Part shown: positions 25,799 to 33,676 of the stretch, in pieces
Layout: the number at the start of each line of letters is the position of its first letter
How positions within the stretch are numbered: the first letter of the stretch is position 1
NCBI GenBank assembly: GCA_013214355.1
Contig: JABSSL010000015.1
Location: 1 to 64,000, forward strand
Length of the DNA: 64,000 nucleotides
From: Saprospiraceae bacterium
GTDB lineage: Bacteria; Bacteroidota; Bacteroidia; Chitinophagales; Saprospiraceae
Reading direction: 5' to 3'
The notes under the pieces: model-generated
Databases searched by the model: none
What the model was told of the DNA's origin: nothing
The model's input: the letters and a program-made list of their open reading frames with translations, nothing else
Program-made: the position numbers and the translations under genes

Positions 25799-26842
25799 AT
25801 GAGACATCCGGCTTGGGTTATTTTAGTTGCATTACTTATTGCTTCCTGTTCGAGCAAAAATGGTGCTGAAAAGTTATCAACTGTGGTTAAGAAAACCGTG
25901 GACAATTGGCCAACTGCAGCTTGGGAATACGATACACTAAGGAATACCTCCCTATTTAAACCGCTGCTCGACTCCTTCTCCGGAAAATATTCATTACTGA
26001 TTGTAAACAACGGAAAAATTGCCTTCGAGCATTACCAAGAACCGTATGCAAAAGACAGCTTAATTCATGTCAATTCTTGTACTAAGACCGTCATCGCTCT
26101 ATTGTTTGGTGCCGTGTTCAAAGAACAGCTAGCCCTTAACGAAAATAAAGCAGCCATAGCGTATTTCCCGGAATACCTTATTGATGATCCGCTCCTGCAA
26201 AAAGTAAAGGTTAAACATTTTCTGTCCATGACTAGTGGGTTGGAATGGAAAGGCGGTATTGATGCCGCTGATGTCATCCAAATGTCGAACACTAATGATT
26301 GGGCTAAATACGTATTTCAGCGCAAAGTCAACGAACCAGCTGGAGTGAATTTTCACTACAACAGTGGAGGTTCCCAGGTAGTTTCAACTATTCTGGACAA
26401 GCAAAGGGAAGAGGGCTTAATGGCATTTGCGAAAGAAAAGGTATTCGAACCATTAGGAATTTCAGCGTTCAAATGGGACAGCACCTCAAAAGGCATTCCT
26501 AAAGCAGGATGGGGCCTTCACCTAAAGATGGAGGATCTGGCTAGATTGGGTTATTTATTGCTCAAAAAAGGAAGCTGGGAAGAAAGTCAGATTGTACCCG
26601 AAGCATGGGTGGCAAAAATGTCAAACAAGCATATCGAAGCAAACAGTAAATATGACTATGGCTACCAGGTCTGGATTCCCAAAAACATTGGGACGTCGTG
26701 TTTCTTGTTTCGTGGCAGTTATCCTCCCTCAACAAAAATAGTTGCCGTATTACCCGAACTAAACTCAGTCGTAGTTTATGTGGGTGAAAACTACAGCACC
26801 ATTGAGTTACTCCGAGATTTTATTGTGCCAAGATTGCAGTGA
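25799..26842 (+). CDS. Lipoprotein serine hydrolase (beta-lactamase class C fold)
   Basis: 347 residues from the ATG at 25799; the frame opens at a GTG seven codons earlier. The signal VILVALLIASCSSKN has a lipobox IAS|C, so it is lipid-anchored. The catalytic SxxK is SCTK in HVNSCTKTVIALLFG, and the second motif is YNS in FHYNSGGSQVV. A conserved GWGLHLKMEDLARLGYLLLKKG segment follows. It belongs to the beta-lactamase-related serine hydrolases (COG1680), whose substrates range from peptides to polymer esters. It resembles but is not a close copy of the enzyme at 2861. It is separated from the SMR gene by about 170 bases. Confidence 0.87.
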   Translation: MRHPAWVILVALLIASCSSKNGAEKLSTVVKKTVDNWPTAAWEYDTLRNTSLFKPLLDSFSGKYSLLIVNNGKIAFEHYQEPYAKDSLIHVNSCTKTVIALLFGAVFKEQLALNENKAAIAYFPEYLIDDPLLQKVKVKHFLSMTSGLEWKGGIDAADVIQMSNTNDWAKYVFQRKVNEPAGVNFHYNSGGSQVVSTILDKQREEGLMAFAKEKVFEPLGISAFKWDSTSKGIPKAGWGLHLKMEDLARLGYLLLKKGSWEESQIVPEAWVAKMSNKHIEANSKYDYGYQVWIPKNIGTSCFLFRGSYPPSTKIVAVLPELNSVVVYVGENYSTIELLRDFIVPRLQ

Positions 26843-27015
26843 TACGCTTCACGAAGTACTATGAACTGATCTAAGGTTCTACCTTTTGACTTGAAGATGC
26901 TTTCAGATACGCCCTAAGTACCTCTCAAATAGGTTAAGAAAACTTTATTCTCCGATTTCACAAGTAAACTTAATGCAACATTGTTGCGTTTTTAGAAAAA
27001 CCTTATTATTGCATG

Positions 27016-27053
27016 CTATTCATCGTACCTGCTGCGATGCGTTAGATGAATAG
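27016..27053. promoter_or_regulatory. Leader hairpins upstream of cysS
   Basis: CTATTCATC (27016-27024) and GATGAATAG (27045-27053) are a perfect 9-bp dyad. Inside it CATCG and CGATG can pair instead, so two folds compete. Just upstream GCAAC-ATT-GTTGC is followed by GTTTTT. No T-box consensus is recognisable. This may be a terminator/leader arrangement in front of cysS. Confidence 0.3.
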
Positions 27054-27131
27054 GAGATTATACGAGATCAATTTTAGAATCGAAAATACTTATGAGATTC
27101 CACCATTGGGATCCACATTAATCAAGCAGAA

Positions 27132-28625
27132 ATGGAGACTAGAAAGATTTACATAAAGAATACACTGTCAGGAAAAAAGGAAGAATTTAAACCCTTAGTC
27201 GAAGGCAAGGTGGGTATGTATGTGTGTGGGCCTACCGTATATGGTGAGCCACATCTGGGGCATGCGCGATCTGCTGTCACCTTCGATATAGTATTCAGAT
27301 ACCTTAAGTTCCTAGGATACAAGGTACGCTATGTGCGGAACATTACTGATGTTGGTCATTTAGAAGATGAATTGAATGGGCAGGGCGAGGATAAGATTGC
27401 TAAGAAAGCCAGACTTGAACAGTTGGAACCGATGGAGGTGGCTCAACATTATACCAATCTGTATCGGGAAATGATGGCTAGGCTCAACATCTTGCCGCCA
27501 TCTATTGAGCCTACTGCTTCAGGGCACATCGTTGAGCAGATTGACATGATCGAGAAAATCCTTGCGAATGGTTTTGCTTATGAAAGTGATGGATCAGTGT
27601 ATCTGGATGTCGCAAAATATGCGGAAAAGTATCAGTATGGGAAGCTTTCTGGTCGCGTGTTAGAGGACCTCTTGCATGGAAGTCGTGCCTTGGAAGGACA
27701 AGAACAGAAAAAGCATCCGGCTGATTTTGCGCTCTGGAAAAAGGCTGAGGCAGGACACATTATGCAATGGCGTTCCCCATGGGGAATGGGTTTTCCCGGA
27801 TGGCATATCGAATGCTCGGCTATGAGCATCAAATATCTCGGACTTCCATTTGATATCCACGGTGGAGGTATGGATCTTAAATTCCCCCATCATGAAGCGG
27901 AGATCGCTCAGAGCCATGCTGCCTTTGACTGTGCACCGGTTCGTTATTGGATGCACAACAATATGATGACCCTCGATGGACAAAAAATGGCAAAGTCCAA
28001 GGGTAACTTTATTTCCCTCAGCCAAATGTTTAGTGGAGACCATCCATTGCTGGAAAAGTCCTACAATCCAGTGACGATTCGCTTTCTAGTGTTGCAGGCG
28101 CATTATGGGAGTACCATCGACTTTTCAAACAAGGCGCTTCAATCGGCAGAAGTTGCCAGCGGAAAATTGCTGAAAGGATTGAAGCTGATAGATGACTTGA
28201 CGGCGGATGAGGTGGTGAATACGGAAACAGATTTATCTGCACAAATCCTTAGCACCTGCGAACGCTGCTACGAAAAGATGGATGATGATTTCAATACACC
28301 CGAAACCATCGCTGCTCTGTTCGAACTATTGCGGCTGGCACAAATCCTGAAGCATAACAAAGGTACTATCTCAAAGGAGGCTTTGAGCACTCTTCAAGCT
28401 ACTTACCGCGGTTTTCTTACCGATGTACTGGGCATAATTGATGAATCCAGTAGCCAGGATGAGTTGCTTCCTGAGGTAATGGAGATTCTTATGGAAGTAA
28501 GGAAGCAAGCCAGAGAACAGAAGCAATTTGCTTTCTCTGATCATATACGAGACCGACTAGCTGCCATCGGAATACAAGTGAAGGATGAGAAAGAGAAGGC
28601 CACCTATGAATTTGATAGAAACTAA
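27132..28625 (+). CDS. cysS: Cysteinyl-tRNA synthetase
   Basis: 497 residues, usual length for the class I enzyme. It charges tRNA-Cys with cysteine in the cytoplasm. Signatures: zinc-ligand Cys32 in YVCGPTVYGEPHLGHARS, with the HIGH box as HLGH (41-44); GMGFPGWHIECSAMS carrying another zinc Cys; HGGGMDLKFPHHEAEIAQ; and the KMSKS loop as KMAKS (285-289, QKMAKSKGN). The C-terminal helical anticodon-binding part ends with REQKQFAFSDHIRDRLAAIGIQVKDEKE. It is the only clear housekeeping gene here besides EF-Tu and is transcribed alone. Confidence 0.97.
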   Translation: METRKIYIKNTLSGKKEEFKPLVEGKVGMYVCGPTVYGEPHLGHARSAVTFDIVFRYLKFLGYKVRYVRNITDVGHLEDELNGQGEDKIAKKARLEQLEPMEVAQHYTNLYREMMARLNILPPSIEPTASGHIVEQIDMIEKILANGFAYESDGSVYLDVAKYAEKYQYGKLSGRVLEDLLHGSRALEGQEQKKHPADFALWKKAEAGHIMQWRSPWGMGFPGWHIECSAMSIKYLGLPFDIHGGGMDLKFPHHEAEIAQSHAAFDCAPVRYWMHNNMMTLDGQKMAKSKGNFISLSQMFSGDHPLLEKSYNPVTIRFLVLQAHYGSTIDFSNKALQSAEVASGKLLKGLKLIDDLTADEVVNTETDLSAQILSTCERCYEKMDDDFNTPETIAALFELLRLAQILKHNKGTISKEALSTLQATYRGFLTDVLGIIDESSSQDELLPEVMEILMEVRKQAREQKQFAFSDHIRDRLAAIGIQVKDEKEKATYEFDRN

Positions 28626-28693
28626 CTCTTGGTAGCAATAGCCTACCGAATTCGCTCCAGGCCGATTCAATAATTTTAGTTCTAGCAACCATA

Positions 28694-28747
28694 AAGTAGT
28701 GTGACAAGAGTAGAAAATGTCTAGGGTCACACTACTTATCTACATTT
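28694..28747. terminator. 12-bp perfect inverted repeat between convergent genes
   Basis: AAGTAGTGTGAC (28694-28705) and GTCACACTACTT (28736-28747) pair perfectly around a 30-base loop. It lies between the stop codons of cysS and the convergent tetR gene. A bidirectional terminator or a small repeat are both possible. Confidence 0.35.
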
Positions 28748-28868
28748 CTAGTGTTTTGGAGCAGCATGGATTATGCTTGCCTTTCTGAGGCATACCCTGA
28801 ATTGAAAAGCAAAGAGTATCTAGATGGTATTGAATAGATTCTAGATCTCACAATAGGCAAGATTCTCT

Positions 28869-29501
28869 CTATGATTTTGTCTGTTTTTCTAAAAAGGCAT
28901 TAATCTGATCATATTCCTCTTTCCCTTTTTCAGTCAAATAAGGCAAAATCATATACCAGGTCATTTCCACTAGATCCATCGGCTCTGCGAAGACAGTACC
29001 CGGGGTGAAGATTTTGCTTTGAAAGTTCCAAAAGGCCCCCACCATCCAAACATTATGGGTTAAATAAGTATAATTGATGCCTTCGCTCTCAGGGATCATC
29101 CTGCCCGTTTCGATATAATATTCAAAAAGAGCTTTTCCTTGTTGGAGACGCATTAGATTGCTTCCCTCATATAACTTACCCACCTTAGGGTAGTTATAGA
29201 GAATAAAGAACAAGTCTTGGAAGAAGAAATTGTACTGCTGCATAAAATCCCGGAAGCTACTCATAATCTTCCTAAAATCGTTTAACGTCAAGTAGCCCGA
29301 AAGTTTGATGAAGTCTTCTGAATCGGCATGCATTTTCTCATACACCGCTTCTATTAATATCGCTTTGGTCTTATAGTGATAGGTCAAGTTACCCGAGCTG
29401 ATATTCAAAGCAGCTGCTATTTGATTGGGTGATGTTGAGGCTATTCCCTGTTCATTGAACAGCTCAACAGCTTTAAGAAGGATCTTTTCTTTTAGTTTCA
29501 T
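28869..29501 (-). CDS. TetR-family transcriptional regulator
   Basis: 210 residues. The N-terminal HTH is typical: ILLKAVELFNEQGIASTSPNQIAAALNISSGNLTYHYKTKAILIEAVYEKM, with NLTYHYK in the recognition position. The remaining 150 residues are a helical ligand domain (FFFQDLFFILYNYPKVGKLYEG). It diverges from the lipoprotein gene at 29688, and a palindrome in the shared intergenic region is a likely autoregulatory operator. The ligand is unknown. Confidence 0.92.
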   Translation of the reverse strand: MKLKEKILLKAVELFNEQGIASTSPNQIAAALNISSGNLTYHYKTKAILIEAVYEKMHADSEDFIKLSGYLTLNDFRKIMSSFRDFMQQYNFFFQDLFFILYNYPKVGKLYEGSNLMRLQQGKALFEYYIETGRMIPESEGINYTYLTHNVWMVGAFWNFQSKIFTPGTVFAEPMDLVEMTWYMILPYLTEKGKEEYDQINAFLEKQTKS

Positions 29502-29523
29502 TTTAAAAAATAGTACTGGAGTG

Positions 29524-29544
29524 CTAATTTTAAATATAAATTAG
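29524..29544. promoter_or_regulatory. Palindromic operator candidate between tetR and lipoprotein gene
   Basis: CTAATTT-TAAATAT-AAATTAG is a perfect 7-bp dyad with a 7-base centre, 23 bases from the TetR start. It lies between divergent genes, the standard position of a TetR operator. Near-copies of AGTGCTAAT/AGTGCTGTAAT flank it. Confidence 0.5.
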
Positions 29545-29687
29545 TATTTTAGTGCTGTAATATAAACAATTTACTAAAACTTGGGCTGTCTAGAGGTTGG
29601 CCCTGCCCTGATACATGCTAGTTGGATAGGCAACTCAGGATCTATATTCTAGCATCAGCAAATGCTCCTTACTCAAAAAGCTTCAAT

Positions 29688-30554
29688 ATGATTGCAAAGA
29701 ATCTACGACCCATCTTGCTTACTTTGGTAGTTCTCTTAGTTGGCTGCGGACAAGTACCTGATTACATCCTGTCAGATACCTTACCTCCAGTTGATAAAAC
29801 AAGGAAAGCCAAAATGCTATCTGCTTTCTTTGGACTAGATGATGGACTAACCCAGCGGGCAAGATTGATTTGGCGGAAAGCTCCTGGGAAAGACGGCATG
29901 CCCATTGTTTTTTCGCACGAAATTGACCCGGCGACTCTAGACGCCACAGATTTTCAAGTGAAAACACAAAAAGGTGAAATTCGAGAGGTGGAATTTGTAT
30001 CCTATAAGCCTGCAGTTGAAGAATATGAACTGAGGACACTTTTACTGATCGGCAAATATGGAGAATACCCGGACAATGAGCCCGTCGAAGTGGAAATAGT
30101 CGGGGAATTGAAAACTAGAGATGGGCAGGAGATGAAAGGCCAAAAAATTGCAGTCACGCCTTTGCTAGAAGGCCCTTTTATAAGTTATGCAGAGTACTTC
30201 AAAATAGACGATGAATATCCTTACGTCGAAAAAGGGAATGGGTGTGATTGCCCAAAAGCTGAGACTGCAGTAGTCGTAAGAGCGGTATGGTCCGGAGGTG
30301 TTCGATCCAAGGAAGGGAAAGAACTAGGTGATGCAGAGCTCAAGCATTTTCATGTCAAGCTATTGGTAGCTAATGATACCATTGTCGTCAACCCTTTCCA
30401 ACTAGCAGATTTAGGTGATAATGAAAATAATATCGATTTGTGTATTAAACAGGCAGGAATTCCCATATCTGTAAGAGCAGATGAGAAGATAGCCATTGAT
30501 CCCAACGATGACCTGAACCCTGATACAGAAAGGGAAATCATCAGCAGGTGGTAG
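29688..30554 (+). CDS. Lipoprotein of unknown function sharing a domain with the T9SS protein at 41625
   Basis: 288 residues from the ATG at 29688. The signal LLTLVVLLVGCGQVP has lipobox LVG|C. No named family is recognised. The central part (DGMPIVFSHEIDPATLDATDFQVKTQKGEI, then a strand-rich stretch to PVEVEIVGELKTRDG) matches the pattern of the T9SS protein at 41625 (DGLPIVFSWPVLTSTIDLTDFQFTLNTGEV ... FPVKLEIVEDD), so both carry the same, probably Ig-like, domain. A Cys-containing loop GNGCDCPKAE occurs at about 182-191. It diverges from tetR and ends seven bases from the convergent desaturase fusion. Cell-envelope location is expected. Confidence 0.75.
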   Translation: MIAKNLRPILLTLVVLLVGCGQVPDYILSDTLPPVDKTRKAKMLSAFFGLDDGLTQRARLIWRKAPGKDGMPIVFSHEIDPATLDATDFQVKTQKGEIREVEFVSYKPAVEEYELRTLLLIGKYGEYPDNEPVEVEIVGELKTRDGQEMKGQKIAVTPLLEGPFISYAEYFKIDDEYPYVEKGNGCDCPKAETAVVVRAVWSGGVRSKEGKELGDAELKHFHVKLLVANDTIVVNPFQLADLGDNENNIDLCIKQAGIPISVRADEKIAIDPNDDLNPDTEREIISRW

Positions 30555-30561
30555 GCAGAAG

Positions 30562-32460
30562 TCAGATATCAATTACTAACTTGTCGTCTTTCGCCCGAGA
30601 AACACAGAGGCACATCAATTCATTCCCGGTTTTTTCTTCCTCACTGAGCACGGCATCTCTATGGTCTATTTCTCCCTCGATTACCTTGGTAATACAGCTG
30701 CCACAGGTGCCTTGCAGACAAGAATAGGGTACTTTGATGTTGTTCCGTTGTAGGGCGTCGATGATCGTTTCATCTTTCTTGACCGGTATAGATGTACCAC
30801 GCTTGTTTAGGATTAATTGGAAGTCCTTGGGTGCTAATACTTCGGTATCATTCATCGAAAACACCTCCTGGAGCAGCTGATCTTTTTCCCATCCCTTGGA
30901 AATGGCGGTTTGCTTTATCCATTTATTAAACCCACTTGGGCCACATACATATATCAAGGTGTCTTGAGCTGGATTGGCCAAAACCTTATCAAGATCCATG
31001 GAAGATTTTCCATTTTTATCTAAATGTACTACCACATTAGGCGCAAACGTCCAATGACTTAATTCGTATTGAAAGGGTATGTCTTCCCCCTTTTGAGCAC
31101 AGATATGCAATTCAAAATGTTTGTCTATTTCCGTAAGTCGATGCGCCATGGACAATAAGGGGGTAATCCCAATTCCTCCGGCAAATAAGATAAACTTCTC
31201 GGCATTTTCGTACAGAACAAAATTGTTCTTAGGACAGGATATTTGTAGAATGTCTCCTTCGGAAATTTGCTCGTGCATTTCCTTCGATCCTCCCCTTCCA
31301 AGGGGATCCAGTTTCACAGCTATTTGATACTTATTGGTATCATAAGGAGGATTTAAACAAGAGTAGGATCTCACCTTACCACTTGGTAGAAAAATATCGA
31401 TATGCGAACCCGCCGTAAATTCAGCTAGCGTTTCGTTCTCATTGGCAGGTTCTAAAATGAAGCTCTTAACGTTTTTCGCTACGGTTTCAATGGAAACTAC
31501 TTTAGCCAGCAGTGTTGTTCTCTGTTTTGCGGCTACTTCTTTAATAATCTTATCCTTGTATTTAGGGTCAGGTCTGGTAAATACTTGTTTTACCGGAATA
31601 TGCTGCTTGCTGAATATGCCATTCGCTAAATCCCAAACTTTGTAATATTTATACCAGGGTACATGTGGAAGAAAATGATGCGTGGAGTGATGTTGTTGCC
31701 CATATAAAGACTGTAGGTAGAATGGATTTCCCTTCAGACTAAAAGTAGCTTGAAAAGGGAAATCGTTCCATTTCAAGCCTTCGGGATGGGGGATGTGTGC
31801 AAAGGCATAGACGGTATAAGCCATGCCTAAGCGATTGGGAATAAAAAACAAAATAAAGTATTCAAACCCTAAGGGACTTAGAAACCAGAGCGTGTGAAAT
31901 AGCAGGTTTCCTCCGACCATTAGACACACACTAATTCGTGTCTTGCTAGGTGTCCGGTCCCAAGCCTTAAACAACAGCCAATGTACCCAAATGAAGTCTG
32001 GGAATAACAAGCTTAAGTAACCCAAAGGGAAATACTTTGTGGGAATGTGTACCATAGGTTCGTCCGGATCTAGATCTTTATCTCCCACATATCTGTGATG
32101 TGCGAGGTGCAGGTATCGATAAGCTGCAGTGTTGACAAAAGGGAAAAGTATAAATCCAGAAATAGTGCCCAAGAGATCATTTAGGAAATTATTGGAAGAA
32201 ACTGCTCGGTGGGTGGCATCATGTAAGGGGGTAAAGGCAGTGTAAAAACAAAATATCATGATAGGATACACGATCCACAAACTCACCTCCGCGTAAAGAC
32301 TTAGAGCAATACCTCCCAAAATGCCTATATAGGCTATTAGGATCAAGGCTATTTGGTGGAGTGAAATCAAGGGGATATGAGACACTTCTCTATAGGCGGG
32401 GTCTTTAACTACCTGATGAATGACCTCTCTGACTTTTAGATTATTGGATGTGATACTCAT
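30562..32460 (-). CDS. Fatty acid desaturase fused to flavin reductase and 2Fe-2S ferredoxin
   Basis: 632 residues from the ATG at 32460. Residues about 1-300 are a membrane di-iron desaturase/hydroxylase with histidine boxes HDATHR, HLAHHR and HHSTHH and hydrophobic helices. Residues about 315-540 are a ferredoxin-reductase module: RSYSCLNPP (FAD), GGIGITPLLSM and YVCGPSGF (NAD(P)H). The last 90 residues are a plant-type ferredoxin with CLQGTCGSC and a fourth Cys in MCLCVSRA. One polypeptide thus holds oxygenase and complete electron supply, moving electrons from NAD(P)H through FAD and 2Fe-2S to the di-iron site. The substrate (lipid, alkane or carotenoid) is unknown. A TetR gene lies directly upstream in the same direction. 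Confidence 0.92.
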   Translation of the reverse strand: MSITSNNLKVREVIHQVVKDPAYREVSHIPLISLHQIALILIAYIGILGGIALSLYAEVSLWIVYPIMIFCFYTAFTPLHDATHRAVSSNNFLNDLLGTISGFILFPFVNTAAYRYLHLAHHRYVGDKDLDPDEPMVHIPTKYFPLGYLSLLFPDFIWVHWLLFKAWDRTPSKTRISVCLMVGGNLLFHTLWFLSPLGFEYFILFFIPNRLGMAYTVYAFAHIPHPEGLKWNDFPFQATFSLKGNPFYLQSLYGQQHHSTHHFLPHVPWYKYYKVWDLANGIFSKQHIPVKQVFTRPDPKYKDKIIKEVAAKQRTTLLAKVVSIETVAKNVKSFILEPANENETLAEFTAGSHIDIFLPSGKVRSYSCLNPPYDTNKYQIAVKLDPLGRGGSKEMHEQISEGDILQISCPKNNFVLYENAEKFILFAGGIGITPLLSMAHRLTEIDKHFELHICAQKGEDIPFQYELSHWTFAPNVVVHLDKNGKSSMDLDKVLANPAQDTLIYVCGPSGFNKWIKQTAISKGWEKDQLLQEVFSMNDTEVLAPKDFQLILNKRGTSIPVKKDETIIDALQRNNIKVPYSCLQGTCGSCITKVIEGEIDHRDAVLSEEEKTGNELMCLCVSRAKDDKLVIDI

Positions 32461-32529
32461 ACCTAATTGATTTTTTACAAATTTCTGATTACTCAATTAG
32501 ATTTTATAAACGGATGCGTTTAATAGAAG

Positions 32530-33081
32530 TTATTTCTTGGCTTTTGAGTTGGTGTCTGTCAGAAGGGTTGAGGTTTCAAAAAGATAGTCTTTTAGCCAGG
32601 AATAGGTGAAATTTTCATGGGTGATTTGCAGCAGAAAGTTCTCGCTGATTAGGGTCAGAATTTTCCCGGCTAGCATAGGCTGCTCCTTCATGTTCAAGAA
32701 AGAAGCCCATTGTTCGATGATAGCAGCTTCAAACATCTGATAGGCAGCTTCAAAACAGGCTTTGAATTTTGGCTTTTGTCTATGAATCCGAAGTTGTTTG
32801 TGGAAGAAAATGTGGTTTTTATTGCTTAAGAATAAGTTGATCATATCGGGGATAATTCTTTTGCAGCTATCCGCCTCAGCTGCAAACACTTGCCCACTGA
32901 TATAATGATGAGCCAACAGCTCTTCCTCAAATCCATCCCAGTCTCCGAAATAGTAGTAAAATGAAGACTTGTTTTTGTTTAATGCGCGCGCAAGGAATTC
33001 AATGTTGACATGGGTGAATCCGACTTCCGAAATGGCCTCATACCCTTTTTCAATCCATTGATGTTTACCTTTGTTTTTCAT
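32530..33081 (-). CDS. TetR-family regulator of the desaturase fusion
   Basis: 183 residues from the ATG at 33081; the TTG four codons earlier is less likely. HTH region: WIEKGYEAISEVGFTHVNIEFLARALNKNKSSFYYYFGDWDGFEEELL, with SSFYYYFG as recognition helix. The ligand-binding part is helical. It is 69 bases upstream of the desaturase fusion on the same strand, so they probably form an operon under its control, comparable to lipid-responsive TetR regulators (inference). It diverges, with only 30 bases between, from a Crp-type gene. Confidence 0.9.
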   Translation of the reverse strand: MKNKGKHQWIEKGYEAISEVGFTHVNIEFLARALNKNKSSFYYYFGDWDGFEEELLAHHYISGQVFAAEADSCKRIIPDMINLFLSNKNHIFFHKQLRIHRQKPKFKACFEAAYQMFEAAIIEQWASFLNMKEQPMLAGKILTLISENFLLQITHENFTYSWLKDYLFETSTLLTDTNSKAKK

Positions 33082-33111
33082 AACGCTTAGCAAGATACTT
33101 AAAGCCGGGAA

Positions 33112-33660
33112 ATGATGAACATCAGAAACCTCTTAGGGCTAATTAGACATGTCACTATCCGATCTATTGAAAAAGGAGATATCCTAATCAAAGAGGGATC
33201 TACGAAAAAGGATGTTTATTTTATCCGGAGAGGGTTGATTCGGAGCTACGCTACCGATGATATGGAAGATGAAATAACCTTTCAGCTATATCCAGAGTAT
33301 AATGTGGTTAGTAATATCCATACGCTACTATTTGATGAGCCTTCCCAATTTACTTACCAGGCCCTAGAGCGCACCAAGGTCTACACGATAGACTATGCCT
33401 CCTTCATCGAAGTAACGGCTAACAACCCCAAGTATCTAGAGATAAACAGAAGATTTTTGGGTAGAAGAGCCATGAAGTTAGCTTTCCAAAGGGTGGAGTC
33501 ATTTGTATTCCTATCTCCCGAACAACGATACAAAAAGTACATCGAAGATTATCCTAATATCATCAATAGGGCGCCCGATAAATACATTGCCAATGTGCTA
33601 GGGATCACTCCGGTGTCGTTGAGTCGGATTAGGAAACGTATTGCTTCTAGGAAGAACTAA
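33112..33660 (+). CDS. Crp-family regulator, paralogue A
   Basis: 182 residues. A cNMP-binding fold: IEKGDILIKEGSTKKDVYFIRRGLIRSYA and DEITFQLYPEYNVVSNIHTLLF. The C-terminal HTH is YIANVLGITPVSLSRIRKRI. It is a close paralogue of the gene at 41004: the 21-residue stretch from RAPDK to SRI at the C-terminal end is identical. It diverges from the TetR/desaturase operon with a 30-base gap and converges on the phosphoesterase gene. The effector is unknown; these short Bacteroidota Crp proteins often lack canonical cAMP contacts. Confidence 0.9.
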   Translation: MMNIRNLLGLIRHVTIRSIEKGDILIKEGSTKKDVYFIRRGLIRSYATDDMEDEITFQLYPEYNVVSNIHTLLFDEPSQFTYQALERTKVYTIDYASFIEVTANNPKYLEINRRFLGRRAMKLAFQRVESFVFLSPEQRYKKYIEDYPNIINRAPDKYIANVLGITPVSLSRIRKRIASRKN

Positions 33661-33676
33661 AGGTCGAAGACCCCTT

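Noticed and set aside
26843-27131. T-box riboswitch upstream of cysS
   Set aside because: The hairpins are present, but the conserved T-box sequence and a clear terminator/antiterminator pair are not, and T-boxes are not typical of Bacteroidota.
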